Positions 43,715 to 52,912 of a DNA stretch of 64,000 bases are shown in pieces. The notes under the pieces were generated by a model. It had not been told where the DNA came from. It ran no database searches and saw only the letters and a list, made by a program, of their open reading frames with translations. How positions within the stretch are numbered: position 1 is the stretch's first letter; every line of letters starts with the position of its first letter. Source of the DNA: Polynucleobacter sp. HIN11 (lineage in GTDB: Bacteria; Pseudomonadota; Gammaproteobacteria; Burkholderiales; Burkholderiaceae). Made by a program: the position numbers and the translations under genes. Where the stretch lies: the NCBI RefSeq assembly GCF_030297675.1, contig NZ_AP028142.1, forward strand, positions 1,749,266 through 1,813,265, written 5' to 3'.

Positions 43715-43781
<67 letters not shown>

Positions 43782-43843
43782 GGTAAGGAGGCTTAAACCA
43801 ATCGGATTCGTGCCCACGTATTTGTTTGTCTTTTAAGAGGACA

Positions 43844-46477
43844 CTACAAACCAATGGTGTATGTGGCTAGAACTGTAGTGGTGGATACGGCTTGGAATGG
43901 CTCTTGGCGATAGATACCAGTCACACCAATACGCTGATTCTTGAGAATGTCGTAATAACCACCAACAGTCGCAGTGGGTCTTGTTTTGACCGGATTAGGA
44001 TTGAAGTTCACTGGGGTTAAGCCAGTGACACCAGTAGCGGAGTAAGAACCATTTGAAGTATTGGTATCGGTCTCTACACCGGCACTCGCAAAGAGAGTGG
44101 TCTTTGGAATGCCACGGTATCTTGCTTCTGCTCCTGCCAAGGCAGTGGTGGCATTGGTGTTCAGGGCTGAGTAAGTAAGGGGTGCTGTTACAGCGGAACT
44201 GGTTGCTTCGGTATAACCACCCATATTGTTCTGTGTGTAGCGCACTCCAGCGTATGGGGATACAACCACATCAGGCATCACAGCAAAGCCATATTTTGCG
44301 ACCACTTGGGCACCCTGACTAATGAGTTGGGAGCCACCGCTACCGGCTTCACTTAAGCCTACGATTTGTCGGGTGATCGTGGTGTCTTTTTGTCCATAGG
44401 CCGCTGAGACTTTGACTTCGGCACCCACGCCATCTGAGCGCTGGCTCCATACCCCAAAGAGTCCCATCATGGGGGTGCTGTTACCTAACTGAACCGTACC
44501 TGGACCACTCACGGATAAGTTCTGATCTACCCAAGCGCCGATCCGACTGTTGTTCTTGTTTAGGCGATATGAGGCAATCAGTAAACCACTAGTGTTGTTA
44601 ATGCCTTGGGCTTGAACGGTAGTATTGCGACCGCCCGCACTCACGCAAATACCACGCTTATCAAAAAGGGAGCAATCATAGGTAAAGCCATTGACCATCA
44701 CCGAGTTTTGTAGGGTGAAGGTTCCCTGGAGAACAGAGGCGGTGTTAACGAGAGATTGTTGGGTTCCCATGAGGGAGGCGCCCGTGAATACCAGATCAAT
44801 TGCACTACCATTTTCAACTAATGACCAGGTCATATTGTCATAGGTTCCAGATCTGGTCCCACTAGGTAGAGCTGTTCCGCTTAGAACGCTGGAATAGGTT
44901 CGTGAAGTAATAAATGGGGTACCATAGATACCGAAGTTGGTGATGGTGCCAACAGGGCTAGTAACTGCCAATTGCCCATAATAGCTAGAGCTATTAATGA
45001 TGATGTTGTAGTTGGTGGGCAACATCCCCGAGTAAGTCAAGGCTGGACTCGAAGCGCCGCCCTGTAAATTATTTAGAGTGATGATTCCGACACTTCCACT
45101 AGAAATCGAAGAAACAGATATTCCACCACTGATGGAACCAGTATTCGTAAGCATTTCAATCCCGCTTTGCGGTGTACCGTAATATTGAACAGTATCAATA
45201 ACGATTCCTCCAGTAACAGAACCTGTATTGATAAATGATTGAATGCCAGTACCCGAGCGAGAGCCTGTAACCCCTACAAAACTAATCTGGACCCCTCCGT
45301 AAATCGATCCACTATTCCTAAGCGTGCCAATACCTGCTGATGATCCAGACATCACCCCAAGGATTTGAATACCATTAGTAATTTGACCTGTGTTGTTAAC
45401 GGTTTCAATGGCAACTCCTTCGCCAACCAAATACTGGAGATAAATGCTGCTCATACTGCCAGAGTTGTTGAGCGTTCCAATACTTGGTAGCGCGCCAGGC
45501 GTTGGCGCAGGCATCCATAAAACCACATCACCGCTAATCGTTCCTGAGTTGTTGAGGGTGTTAATTCTCCCAGAGCCTTTAGTAACAGCGTCGCAATCTG
45601 TCGCAAGGTCGGCGCAAGTAATAAAAATCCTTCTTGCGATCGTGCCGGTGTTCGTAAGTGTGTTGATCAGTCCCTGGTTGTAAATCTCATATCCATCATC
45701 GCCAGCAGAGATCGTGCCAGAGTTATTTAACGTACCAATAGTTCCGATGTTATAAATTCCACTTCCGTTGTCCCCAGCAGAGATTGAGCCTGAGTTAGTG
45801 AGCGTGGTGATAGTAGCGCTATTATTAATTCCGACTCCACCAGCCCCAGTAGAAATTGTGCCCGAGTTATTCAGCGTAGTTATCAAACCATCGTTAGAGT
45901 TATCTATTGCATAGGGAAGGGTGGGGTTTGAACGACCAGCTGAAATTGTTCCAGTATTACTCAACAAAGAAATCACACCGCCTGCATTACCAATAGCAAT
46001 CGCACCGTTACCCACTGAGATTGTTCCGCTATTAACAAAGTTGGCAATAGTGGTTGTACGAGGCTGATATTCAAGATAGATGCCAACAGCACTTCCCCCA
46101 AACGAACCCCCTGAAGCAATGGAGCCTGAATTTGTTATGGAGTTTATGGTACTTCCTGACTGAATATAGATACTTGATTGATTATTGCTTGACGAAATGG
46201 TTCCATTAATATTTAGGGATGTTGTTGAGCTATTAGTCGAGTTCAAAATTGCTTGGTTACCAGAGACCGTCGCTCCGGAATTAATTGTTACTACTCCGGC
46301 AGAATCTAAAACCAATTGCTCACAATCTACACTTATAGTAGCGTTTTCTCCGCCGGTAACCGAGGTGCACGGAGCAGAATGTGCCGCATTTGAAAAAAGA
46401 CAAAAGAATGAAATACCAATTTGAAAAGATACAAAAAATAACTTTTCAGATAATGCTGAAAATTTAGATGGTGCCAT
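43844..46477 (-). CDS. autotransporter with repetitive passenger domain
   Basis: 877 residues. An N-terminal signal region (SFQIGISFFCLFSNAAHSAP) leads to a passenger made of repeated short beta-helix units of the type LNNSGTIS / LTNTGSI over about residues 90-480, and the C-terminal 280 residues look like an autotransporter barrel (AAYGQKDTTIT, VVAKYGFAVMPDVVVSPYAGVRYTQ split across the sequence). Type V secretion to the cell surface is expected; adhesion or similar is inferred. The last residue is Leu, not Phe. Lies between the right att repeat and another tRNA-Phe fragment. Confidence 0.8.
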   Translation of the reverse strand: MAPSKFSALSEKLFFVSFQIGISFFCLFSNAAHSAPCTSVTGGENATISVDCEQLVLDSAGVVTINSGATVSGNQAILNSTNSSTTSLNINGTISSSNNQSSIYIQSGSTINSITNSGSIASGGSFGGSAVGIYLEYQPRTTTIANFVNSGTISVGNGAIAIGNAGGVISLLSNTGTISAGRSNPTLPYAIDNSNDGLITTLNNSGTISTGAGGVGINNSATITTLTNSGSISAGDNGSGIYNIGTIGTLNNSGTISAGDDGYEIYNQGLINTLTNTGTIARRIFITCADLATDCDAVTKGSGRINTLNNSGTISGDVVLWMPAPTPGALPSIGTLNNSGSMSSIYLQYLVGEGVAIETVNNTGQITNGIQILGVMSGSSAGIGTLRNSGSIYGGVQISFVGVTGSRSGTGIQSFINTGSVTGGIVIDTVQYYGTPQSGIEMLTNTGSISGGISVSSISSGSVGIITLNNLQGGASSPALTYSGMLPTNYNIIINSSSYYGQLAVTSPVGTITNFGIYGTPFITSRTYSSVLSGTALPSGTRSGTYDNMTWSLVENGSAIDLVFTGASLMGTQQSLVNTASVLQGTFTLQNSVMVNGFTYDCSLFDKRGICVSAGGRNTTVQAQGINNTSGLLIASYRLNKNNSRIGAWVDQNLSVSGPGTVQLGNSTPMMGLFGVWSQRSDGVGAEVKVSAAYGQKDTTITRQIVGLSEAGSGGSQLISQGAQVVAKYGFAVMPDVVVSPYAGVRYTQNNMGGYTEATSSAVTAPLTYSALNTNATTALAGAEARYRGIPKTTLFASAGVETDTNTSNGSYSATGVTGLTPVNFNPNPVKTRPTATVGGYYDILKNQRIGVTGIYRQEPFQAVSTTTVLATYTIGL

Positions 46478-46958
46478 ATACCCTTTTAATAAAAATGCTT
46501 CTAATACGTCGCAAACAGATAAGAAAATGATTTGGGCTTAAGAATAATTTATCCCGATGGTTAATGGTATATTTTTTCTTAACTTTTTTTTGATAACGAT
46601 TCGCCAATAAATCTATTAGGTAAAAGCTTTAGGAGTTTCATTAACAGCTCCTTTTCGATACACGATTTACAAAAATCTAAGCAAAAATGTCTGGCTTTCC
46701 CTGCGCAACTAGCGCCCTAGATCTGGGGATTGGGTAACCCAAAAGCTGGTGGGTAGGCGTGGAAATCGTCTATCTTTTACTATGGCCGCTAATTTAGCCG
46801 TATAAGTATATGTCCTTTAAAAAACATTTTGTAGCACACCCGATTTTTACTATGCCTAGATCTTTGAAATTGCGGTGGGATTTCCGTGAAAACGGATCAG
46901 CAGTCCTCTGCTCTACCAACTGCGCCACCTGGCCAAGAATTAGAGGCTCTTGGGCAAG
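46478..46958. other. 481-bp gap with no gene
   Basis: AT-rich to about 46650, then mixed. It contains the palindrome TTGGGT-A-ACCCAA (46730-46742 region), a hairpin-like AGGAG...CTCCTTTT near 46631-46655, and the tRNA-Phe-like half gene at 46892-46934. No credible CDS; short open frames lack start sites. Confidence 0.5.
46892..46934 (-). pseudogene. diverged 5' half of a tRNA-Phe gene
   Basis: On the minus strand this starts GGCCAGGTGGCGCAGTTGG, then GTAGAGCAGAGGACTG and a loop CTGCTGA, at which similarity to tRNA-Phe ends. The acceptor half GGCCAGG is a normal tRNA-Phe sequence, but no T-arm or 3' acceptor half follows, so it cannot be a tRNA. 17 bp (CAGTCCTCTGCTCTACC) are identical to the intact tRNA and to the right att repeat. 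Confidence 0.6.
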
Positions 46959-47606
46959 CTACTCTTGCTTTTTGGTGACATCAATACCAAGTGCTTTTAG
47001 CTTGCGATAGAGATGGGTTCGCTCAAGGCCAGTGAACTCTGAGATACGGGTCATGCTACCCCCCGTGACCACCATTTGGTATTCAAAATAGGCCTTCTCA
47101 AAGAGATCGCGCGACTCACGAAGTGGCAGGGAGTAGTAGCTTTTTGCAATTCCGCTAATGTATTCATCCTGATTCGTAGTTTTAGGTAAATCAATTGATT
47201 TGGGCTGGGCTTGAGGTTCTAGTTCGTCTGGTTTTTTCAGGGGAGCGCGCTCAAGAGCCTTGCTGACTGTCTTTAAAAGCTTCTGGAGCGCGATGGGCTT
47301 TTCCAGAAAATTAAGGGCGCCAATACGTGTTGCTTCAACAGCCGTATCAATAGTTGCATGACCAGACATCATGACCACTGGCATCGTTAGCAAATTATCT
47401 CGAGCCCACTCTTTTAATAAAGTGATGCCGTCAGTGTCTGGCATCCAAATATCGAGGAGTACCAAATCGGGCTCCATTTGCTCTCGCACTGCTCTTGCCT
47501 GATTGGCACTCTCAGCAGGATATACCGTATGACCCTCTTCGGTCAATATCTCGTGTAATAACTCACGGATGCCCATCTCATCATCAACTACCAAAATGCT
47601 CGCCAT
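46959..47606 (-). CDS. NtrX-like response regulator without AAA+ domain
   Basis: 215 residues. N-terminal receiver with the phospho-acceptor Asp52 (LLDIWMPD) and the conserved Thr/Ser-Lys pattern (MMSGHAT, EKPI); C-terminal Fis-type HTH (ISEFTGLERTHLYRKLKALG). The sigma54-activating AAA+ module of canonical NtrX/NtrC is absent. Overlaps nothing; 2 bp after the kinase gene. Regulates respiration, redox or nitrogen functions in relatives; here inferred only. Confidence 0.88.
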   Translation of the reverse strand: MASILVVDDEMGIRELLHEILTEEGHTVYPAESANQARAVREQMEPDLVLLDIWMPDTDGITLLKEWARDNLLTMPVVMMSGHATIDTAVEATRIGALNFLEKPIALQKLLKTVSKALERAPLKKPDELEPQAQPKSIDLPKTTNQDEYISGIAKSYYSLPLRESRDLFEKAYFEYQMVVTGGSMTRISEFTGLERTHLYRKLKALGIDVTKKQE

Positions 47607-47608
47607 CG

Positions 47609-49888
47609 TTAGGTCGCCTCTTTAGCAAGCTTTACAAACAAAATAGATACTTGGGCGCCCAATACATCGTCTCCTTGTTTGCGATTACGGATCTCAATTT
47701 TTGCACCATGATCATCAATAATTTTTTTCACGACCGCCAATCCCAATCCAGTTCCCTTAGCCTTAGTTGTTATATAGGGCTCAAATGCTCTTGCTAATAT
47801 CTTAGCCTGAAAACCAGGCCCACTATCAGTAATCGTCATGCGCACTGCAGATCTATTTTGATCGGCATCTTGAATTTGCACAAGCTCCGTTGTGATCTCG
47901 ATAAGTTGTTGAGGACGATTGGTTTCTAAACTAGCATCTTGAGCGTTTTGTAAGAGATTATGAATTACTTGCCGTAATTGCGTTGGGTCGCCCATGACCC
48001 GCGGGCACCTGGAATCCAAACGAACCTCGATGTTGCTGCCCTCATACAAACCCATCACCTCTTGAATCAAACCATTTAAATCAAGGCTTCCCAAGGTTGG
48101 GCTAGGGGTCTTAGCAAAATCCCTGAACTCATTAACCATCTGCTTCATGGCTTGTACTTGACCAATAATAGTATTAGTGCTGCGCTCGATCATCTCGTCT
48201 TGGTCGGGGCTTAATTTGCCAACGAGCTTTTGCTGCAGGCGCTCTGCCGATAACTGAATTGGCGTGAGTGGGTTCTTAATCTCATGCGCCAAGCGCCTGG
48301 CGACTTCACTCCATGCGATCGAACGCTGTGCCGCAATCACGTCACTAATATCATCAAACACAATCATCTTTAGGCTGGGGGAAAGTTGGGTTCCACGTAC
48401 AAATAGGGTTGAGCCAAGATCGTTCTCGTACTCATTAACAGGGTGTACCTGAATTTGCTTTTGCCAAACTAACTCGGCTTTGTTAGCTTCCCCTGTTTTG
48501 GCAGAGGTAATTAAATTTTGGGTAGCAAAGCCCTCACGGACTGCGCCATCAAACTCAGCCAGCTCAGCAACCGAGTTAAGGGGCTTACCAGTAATGGGCA
48601 ACAGGTCTTGCCCCAAAATCTTAGCCGCCCCGGGATTGCTAGATGCCAAATTAAAGTTGTTATCAAAGATACAAACGCCGGCTGTTAAGTTGCCCAGTAC
48701 GGTCTCCAAAAACGACTTTGATTCCTGGAGCGAATCGCGCGCATCCGAGAGCTGCTTGGTCATGGCATTAAATTGACGGGTCAGCATGCCCAGCTCATCA
48801 CCAGTATCAAGTTCAGGCTTGGGGCTTAGATCGCCCTGTGCGACCGCCTGGGTTCCACGTAAAAGCATTAACAGCGGTTGCGCCAACTGACGACCTAAGA
48901 GAAGTGCCAAAGTCACTGCAACAAATAGAGCAAAAAATAGTGTGAGAGTGAGCGTGCCGATATACATCTTGCGTAGCCCAATACGCCCCAGTGCTTTCTC
49001 TTGGTATTCGCTATAGGCAGACTCAACCGCATAAATATTTTTGGCTAATGGCTCCGGAATGAATCGAACCAGCTGCAAGAAGTACTTATCGTCGACGTAT
49101 CGTGAGGCACCGGTCTTGGTTGGAACCGCTTTTTGGCGAACAATGGGGACGATTGCGCGCACGCGGTATCCAGGCTGCCCCTTGGTAAGCTCAATTTCAT
49201 CGAGGAAGGTGATGCCGTTTTTCTGAAAGGCCTCAGCTACGACCTCGGCACTGGGCGCCGGGAAAAATTGTTTCGGTCTGGATTCAGTGCTGAGAATCAA
49301 GGTGCGCTGCATATTAAATAAGCTCACCTCCTGTATCCCAAACTGATTGCGTATCTTGGCAATCATGCTTCCCACCTGTTCGGAGCTCGTGCCCGGCGGG
49401 ACCTGAACTACCTGCTCCGCAATAAACTTTCCCTCCGCCAGAATTTCTTCTTGGGCAATGCGCAAGGTCACGCGTCCTAATTCCAAGCCGGAGTTCAGAG
49501 CAGACTCCACCTTGACGTCAAACCAGGTCTCAATACTTTTTGAAACGAATTGCCACGATACGCTATACAAAATAAGGCCTGGCACTACCCCAACCAAAGC
49601 AAAAATCATGGCGAGCTTCGCAATTAAACGCGTACCAAATCGACCCTTGCGCCAACGAATGCTAATAACCACCACCAAAATAATGATGGTGAGTAAGAGC
49701 AAGATACCCACCACAATATTGGCGGCATACAACCAAATGAAATATTGATCAAAGAACTCAGTATTGGATGTAGCGGTTGATAAGAGAAGCAGCAAAATCA
49801 AGGCAATCAGACCGCTTAATAAAGTAACCAGCGGCAAGGCTCTGCGCTTAATAAAGTCTTTATTGCTGAGGGTAAATACAGGGCTCAT
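47609..49888 (-). CDS. NtrY-like membrane sensor histidine kinase
   Basis: 759 residues. Two N-terminal membrane spans then a periplasmic or extracytoplasmic domain, a further span (LTLTLFFALFVAVTLALLLG), HAMP (LLRGTQAVAQGDLSPKP), PAS (ETVLGNLTAGVCIFDNNF), HisKA with HEIKNPLTPIQLSAERL around residue 535, and HATPase with GTGLGLAVVKKI. The phospho-acceptor His is present. Operon with the NtrX-like regulator; the stop and start of the next gene upstream share one base. Confidence 0.92.
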   Translation of the reverse strand: MSPVFTLSNKDFIKRRALPLVTLLSGLIALILLLLLSTATSNTEFFDQYFIWLYAANIVVGILLLLTIIILVVVISIRWRKGRFGTRLIAKLAMIFALVGVVPGLILYSVSWQFVSKSIETWFDVKVESALNSGLELGRVTLRIAQEEILAEGKFIAEQVVQVPPGTSSEQVGSMIAKIRNQFGIQEVSLFNMQRTLILSTESRPKQFFPAPSAEVVAEAFQKNGITFLDEIELTKGQPGYRVRAIVPIVRQKAVPTKTGASRYVDDKYFLQLVRFIPEPLAKNIYAVESAYSEYQEKALGRIGLRKMYIGTLTLTLFFALFVAVTLALLLGRQLAQPLLMLLRGTQAVAQGDLSPKPELDTGDELGMLTRQFNAMTKQLSDARDSLQESKSFLETVLGNLTAGVCIFDNNFNLASSNPGAAKILGQDLLPITGKPLNSVAELAEFDGAVREGFATQNLITSAKTGEANKAELVWQKQIQVHPVNEYENDLGSTLFVRGTQLSPSLKMIVFDDISDVIAAQRSIAWSEVARRLAHEIKNPLTPIQLSAERLQQKLVGKLSPDQDEMIERSTNTIIGQVQAMKQMVNEFRDFAKTPSPTLGSLDLNGLIQEVMGLYEGSNIEVRLDSRCPRVMGDPTQLRQVIHNLLQNAQDASLETNRPQQLIEITTELVQIQDADQNRSAVRMTITDSGPGFQAKILARAFEPYITTKAKGTGLGLAVVKKIIDDHGAKIEIRNRKQGDDVLGAQVSILFVKLAKEAT

Positions 49889-50475
49889 TATTTACGCCCC
49901 GATACAGAGGTCATCGATGCGTTAAACGGAAAGCGCAACCACTCTCCGCTTAAAGACCAGTCTCGACTATTGAGCGCGTCCACCTGAAAAGGTTTTGGTA
50001 GCTTTCCAAGATCTAAGGTCATTCGTAGCGCAGCCTCGTATTGCTTATCGGCATCAATCGCTGCAGCCTCAATCACGCTCCAGCCACCAATCGTGCCAGC
50101 GATGCGCAATGCCTCCACTAATGAGCTCGCATTTAATGCCAACCCTCCAGCATTGATGCGGTATTGATTAATCAGTGGTTGATGCGATAGGCGAACTTGA
50201 CGCTGAACATTGACCGCTTTTTCATCAAACCAATACCAACGACTGCGGGTTAATTCAAACTGAACCAGGAAATGAAGTGTTACCCCTTTTTTTAGGGCAT
50301 TTTCTAGGCCGGGTGGTAATTCAATTCCAAAATTGGCGTTTAATAACCAAGCGCTTTCAACCTTTTCCAACTCTGCCTGCTTCACCTTGATGACTTGTGC
50401 TTGGGCAGGGCCAGTCACGCACACCGCGATCAGGCAAGCCAGTCCCCACAAAGAATGTCGTAAGAAGGTGGTCAT
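49888..50475 (-). CDS. DUF4390 domain protein
   Basis: 195 residues with an N-terminal signal peptide (LWGLACLIAVCVTGPAQAQV), so periplasmic or membrane anchored. Family pattern ESAWLLNANFGIELPPGLENAL and the WYWFDEKAV segment are visible. Lies between rsmB and the NtrY-like kinase, as in other Burkholderiaceae. Function unknown; a role as extracytoplasmic partner of the kinase is conceivable from position only. Confidence 0.85.
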   Translation of the reverse strand: MTTFLRHSLWGLACLIAVCVTGPAQAQVIKVKQAELEKVESAWLLNANFGIELPPGLENALKKGVTLHFLVQFELTRSRWYWFDEKAVNVQRQVRLSHQPLINQYRINAGGLALNASSLVEALRIAGTIGGWSVIEAAAIDADKQYEAALRMTLDLGKLPKPFQVDALNSRDWSLSGEWLRFPFNASMTSVSGRK

Positions 50476-51743
50476 GGTTGATGCTTTTTTAATAAGCCAT
50501 AAAAAAATCCATCGTGATACTCGCTTGGCAGTAACTGGCCTGGTGCTTCTAATCGTAAAGCATTTGGGTGGTCTTTCACAAACCGGGCGATCTGCTCTTC
50601 ACCCTCTTCAGGAAAAATAGAGCAGGTTAGATAAAGCAAGGTGCCGCCATTCTTTAGCATTGCCCAGGCATTCTCAAGAATGACTCGTTGAGTCTTGACC
50701 AAGCGCGCAAGGTCCTCAGATCTGCGTAAAAAAACAATGTCAGGATGACGGCGCACAATTCCAGATGCAGAACAAGGAACGTCCAAAAGAATCTTGTCAA
50801 ATAAATTGCCGTCCCACCAATCCTGTTGACCGGCATCGCCTGTCATTACGCGCACTTGATCATTAAGAAGCCGAAGTCGAGTAAGCGTATGCACTATTTT
50901 CTTTGCACGGTCTGCATCGATCTCCAGCGCAATCAATTCTGCGGGTTTAGCGTCAATTGTCTCTAAAAGATGTGCGGTCTTTCCTCCGGGAGCAGCACAT
51001 GCATCTAGCAGCCGCTCGCCTTTCTGTGGGCTAAGTAGAACTGGAGCAAGCTGAGCCCCGGCATCCTGAACGGATACAGCCCCCTTCATAAACTCGGGCA
51101 ACTGGGAAACCGGTAGCGGGACATCAATGATCACCGCGCTCTCCAACGGGACACCAGCGAGCTCAGCAATGGTTTGATAGGCAATGCCCGAACCCTCTAA
51201 CTTCAAACCATAATCAGCACGCGTATTGACCATTTGATTGACCCGCAAGGTGAGCGGGGGTAGCGATTGTTGATGGCTACAAATGCTCTCCCACTGTTCT
51301 GGGTATGCTTTCCGAATCCGCCCTAACCACCAATCTGGGTAAGGAAGTCCAAACTGAATGTTCGGAGCGCCATTGTTTTGCACTGCAGTGGCGACTTTGC
51401 GCAATACAGCATTGATTAGCCCTTGGGCATGCCTTGTCTTAGGCGACATCCCGCCCGCCTTCACTGCCTCATTCACAATCGTTGGAACCGCGTATTGGTT
51501 TTGAGCGCGCCCTTGATTCATGATCAGCATTGCTGCAACCGTTAGGAGGACATCAAGTTCCTTGCTTGGCTTTTTACTCACATACTTTGAAGTGAGCGCT
51601 TGGGAGCGATTCCAATTGCGCAAGGTTGCATAGGCTAGGCTTTGGATTGCAGGTCGCTCTGTTTCATTCAATTTATCGAGCAGCGTACTTAATGAACGCC
51701 CCTCGTGCACAACTTGCATCACGATTTTTTTAGTCTCCAGCAT
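50472..51743 (-). CDS. rsmB: 16S rRNA (cytosine-967-C5)-methyltransferase
   Basis: 423 residues from the ATG at 51743. N-terminal NusB-like domain, then the methyltransferase with LLDACAAPGGKTAHLLE, DVPCSASGIVRRHPDI and the catalytic motif YLTCSIFPEE. The sequence just upstream in the same frame reads SAPLAQL, which resembles the usual RsmB N-terminus, but no ordinary start codon is available there. A 13-codon ORF (ATGATG near 51785) ends at TAATG on this start, so initiation may be coupled. Overlaps DUF4390 by 4 bp. Confidence 0.93.
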   Translation of the reverse strand: MLETKKIVMQVVHEGRSLSTLLDKLNETERPAIQSLAYATLRNWNRSQALTSKYVSKKPSKELDVLLTVAAMLIMNQGRAQNQYAVPTIVNEAVKAGGMSPKTRHAQGLINAVLRKVATAVQNNGAPNIQFGLPYPDWWLGRIRKAYPEQWESICSHQQSLPPLTLRVNQMVNTRADYGLKLEGSGIAYQTIAELAGVPLESAVIIDVPLPVSQLPEFMKGAVSVQDAGAQLAPVLLSPQKGERLLDACAAPGGKTAHLLETIDAKPAELIALEIDADRAKKIVHTLTRLRLLNDQVRVMTGDAGQQDWWDGNLFDKILLDVPCSASGIVRRHPDIVFLRRSEDLARLVKTQRVILENAWAMLKNGGTLLYLTCSIFPEEGEEQIARFVKDHPNALRLEAPGQLLPSEYHDGFFYGLLKKHQP

Positions 51744-51795
51744 TAGCTGGGCGAGAGGGGCGCTGCGTTTAGCGACCCCATCATGATTGGAGATC

Positions 51796-51861
51796 TTAGA
51801 CAGGATGGCTTCCCGTTCGCGCCATCTTCATCAGGATCGCTGTGCTGACTAAATTAAACAT
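51796..51861 (-). pseudogene. htpX: htpX deletion remnant (first and last codons joined)
   Basis: A 21-codon frame with ATG at 51861 and TAA at 51796 reading MFNLVSTAILMKMARTGSHPV. The first ten residues resemble the N-terminus of betaproteobacterial HtpX (MFN-VKTA-LM) and the last resemble its C-terminus (LM-MARTG). HtpX, a membrane zinc protease of about 290 residues, normally sits between fmt and rsmB in this group, so the body of the gene seems to have been removed in frame. The HtpX termini are from memory. Confidence 0.55.
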
Positions 51862-51915
51862 GACTTTATTTCCATTATTTTCAAACAGGCCAACCTGAAA
51901 TCCGCTCAAGACTTC

Positions 51916-52902
51916 TTAGGAAAAACATTGCGTCTTCTCTTTGGGCCTTCCAAAAAACCACTGCCGACCTGTGATCTTTTTACCCCCAGCATTTTGTACC
52001 TCAAGAAGCTCAATCGCGCGATCTCCGCATTGGACCAGAACCCCTTGCTCACCCTCTCCCAAAATCGTGCCGGGTCTTGTATCAACTGCGTCTTTTGAGG
52101 TCTTCGGAATACGAGTAAGCCAGACTTTTACAAGCTCACCCTCAAGCTCTGTGCTTGCGCCAGGCGCTGGATTGAGCGCGCGCACCTTGCGATCAATCAG
52201 CTCGGCTGCGCTCGACCAATCCAGTTTTGCCTCACTCTTCAGAATCTTATGCGCATAGGTCACCCTATTTGGGTCCTGAGGATGCAATATTAAGTCGGTA
52301 GTATCAGCAATTAATTTCAAGGCCTTAACAATTAACTCACCCCCCAGTTGGGCCAAACGGTCGTGGAGAGTTTGAGTAGTATCGTCATTTGTGATCAACA
52401 ATGCTTCGTCGATTAAGACAGGGCCAGTATCTAAACCTGGCTCCATTTCCATAATAGCTACTCCGGTCTTGGTATCACCCGCCTCTATCGCTCGCTGAAT
52501 GGGGGCCGCCCCGCGCCAACGTGGCAGTAGCGAAGCATGAATATTAAAACAGCCCCTGCGACCCGAACGCTTTGCCATATCCAAGAATGCTGCAGGCAAA
52601 ATGAGGCCGTAGGCAACCACAACGATTACCTCGAAATCCATCCGGTCTATTGCGGCTAGTGTCTGCTTGGCCTCCTCTGACAGCTTTTCATCCTTATTCT
52701 GCAAATGCAGGCTTTGTGGTTGCAGCACCGGAATATGGTTGGCCTTCGCAAGACGTTTGACCGGGCTCTCTTGTAATTGCAAACCGCGTCCCGCAGGACG
52801 ATCGGGCTGAGTTAGAACAGCCACCACTTCGTGACCCGCTGAAAGTATCGCGGCCAATGCGGTAGCGGCAAAGTCTGGGGTGCCGGCAAAAATAATTTTC
52901 AT
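51916..52902 (-). CDS. fmt: methionyl-tRNA formyltransferase
   Basis: Formylates initiator Met-tRNA. 328 residues from the ATG at 52902 (MKIIFAGTPDFAATAL), which is the standard N-terminus; eight extra codons upstream are open but not needed. The SLLPRWRGAAPIQRAI folate-binding segment and the GLDTGPVL motif are present. A 10-bp gap separates it from def, the usual pair. Confidence 0.96.
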   Translation of the reverse strand: MKIIFAGTPDFAATALAAILSAGHEVVAVLTQPDRPAGRGLQLQESPVKRLAKANHIPVLQPQSLHLQNKDEKLSEEAKQTLAAIDRMDFEVIVVVAYGLILPAAFLDMAKRSGRRGCFNIHASLLPRWRGAAPIQRAIEAGDTKTGVAIMEMEPGLDTGPVLIDEALLITNDDTTQTLHDRLAQLGGELIVKALKLIADTTDLILHPQDPNRVTYAHKILKSEAKLDWSSAAELIDRKVRALNPAPGASTELEGELVKVWLTRIPKTSKDAVDTRPGTILGEGEQGVLVQCGDRAIELLEVQNAGGKKITGRQWFFGRPKEKTQCFS

Positions 52903-52912
52903 GATGTCTCGC

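Noticed and set aside
43844..46477. Repeated motifs suggesting a CRISPR array
   Set aside because: The repeats are codon-phased, of variable length and continue one protein frame; no spacers of constant size, no cas genes.
46892..46934. Functional tRNA
   Set aside because: No T-arm and no 3' acceptor half; the loop would read GCU, not a Phe anticodon.
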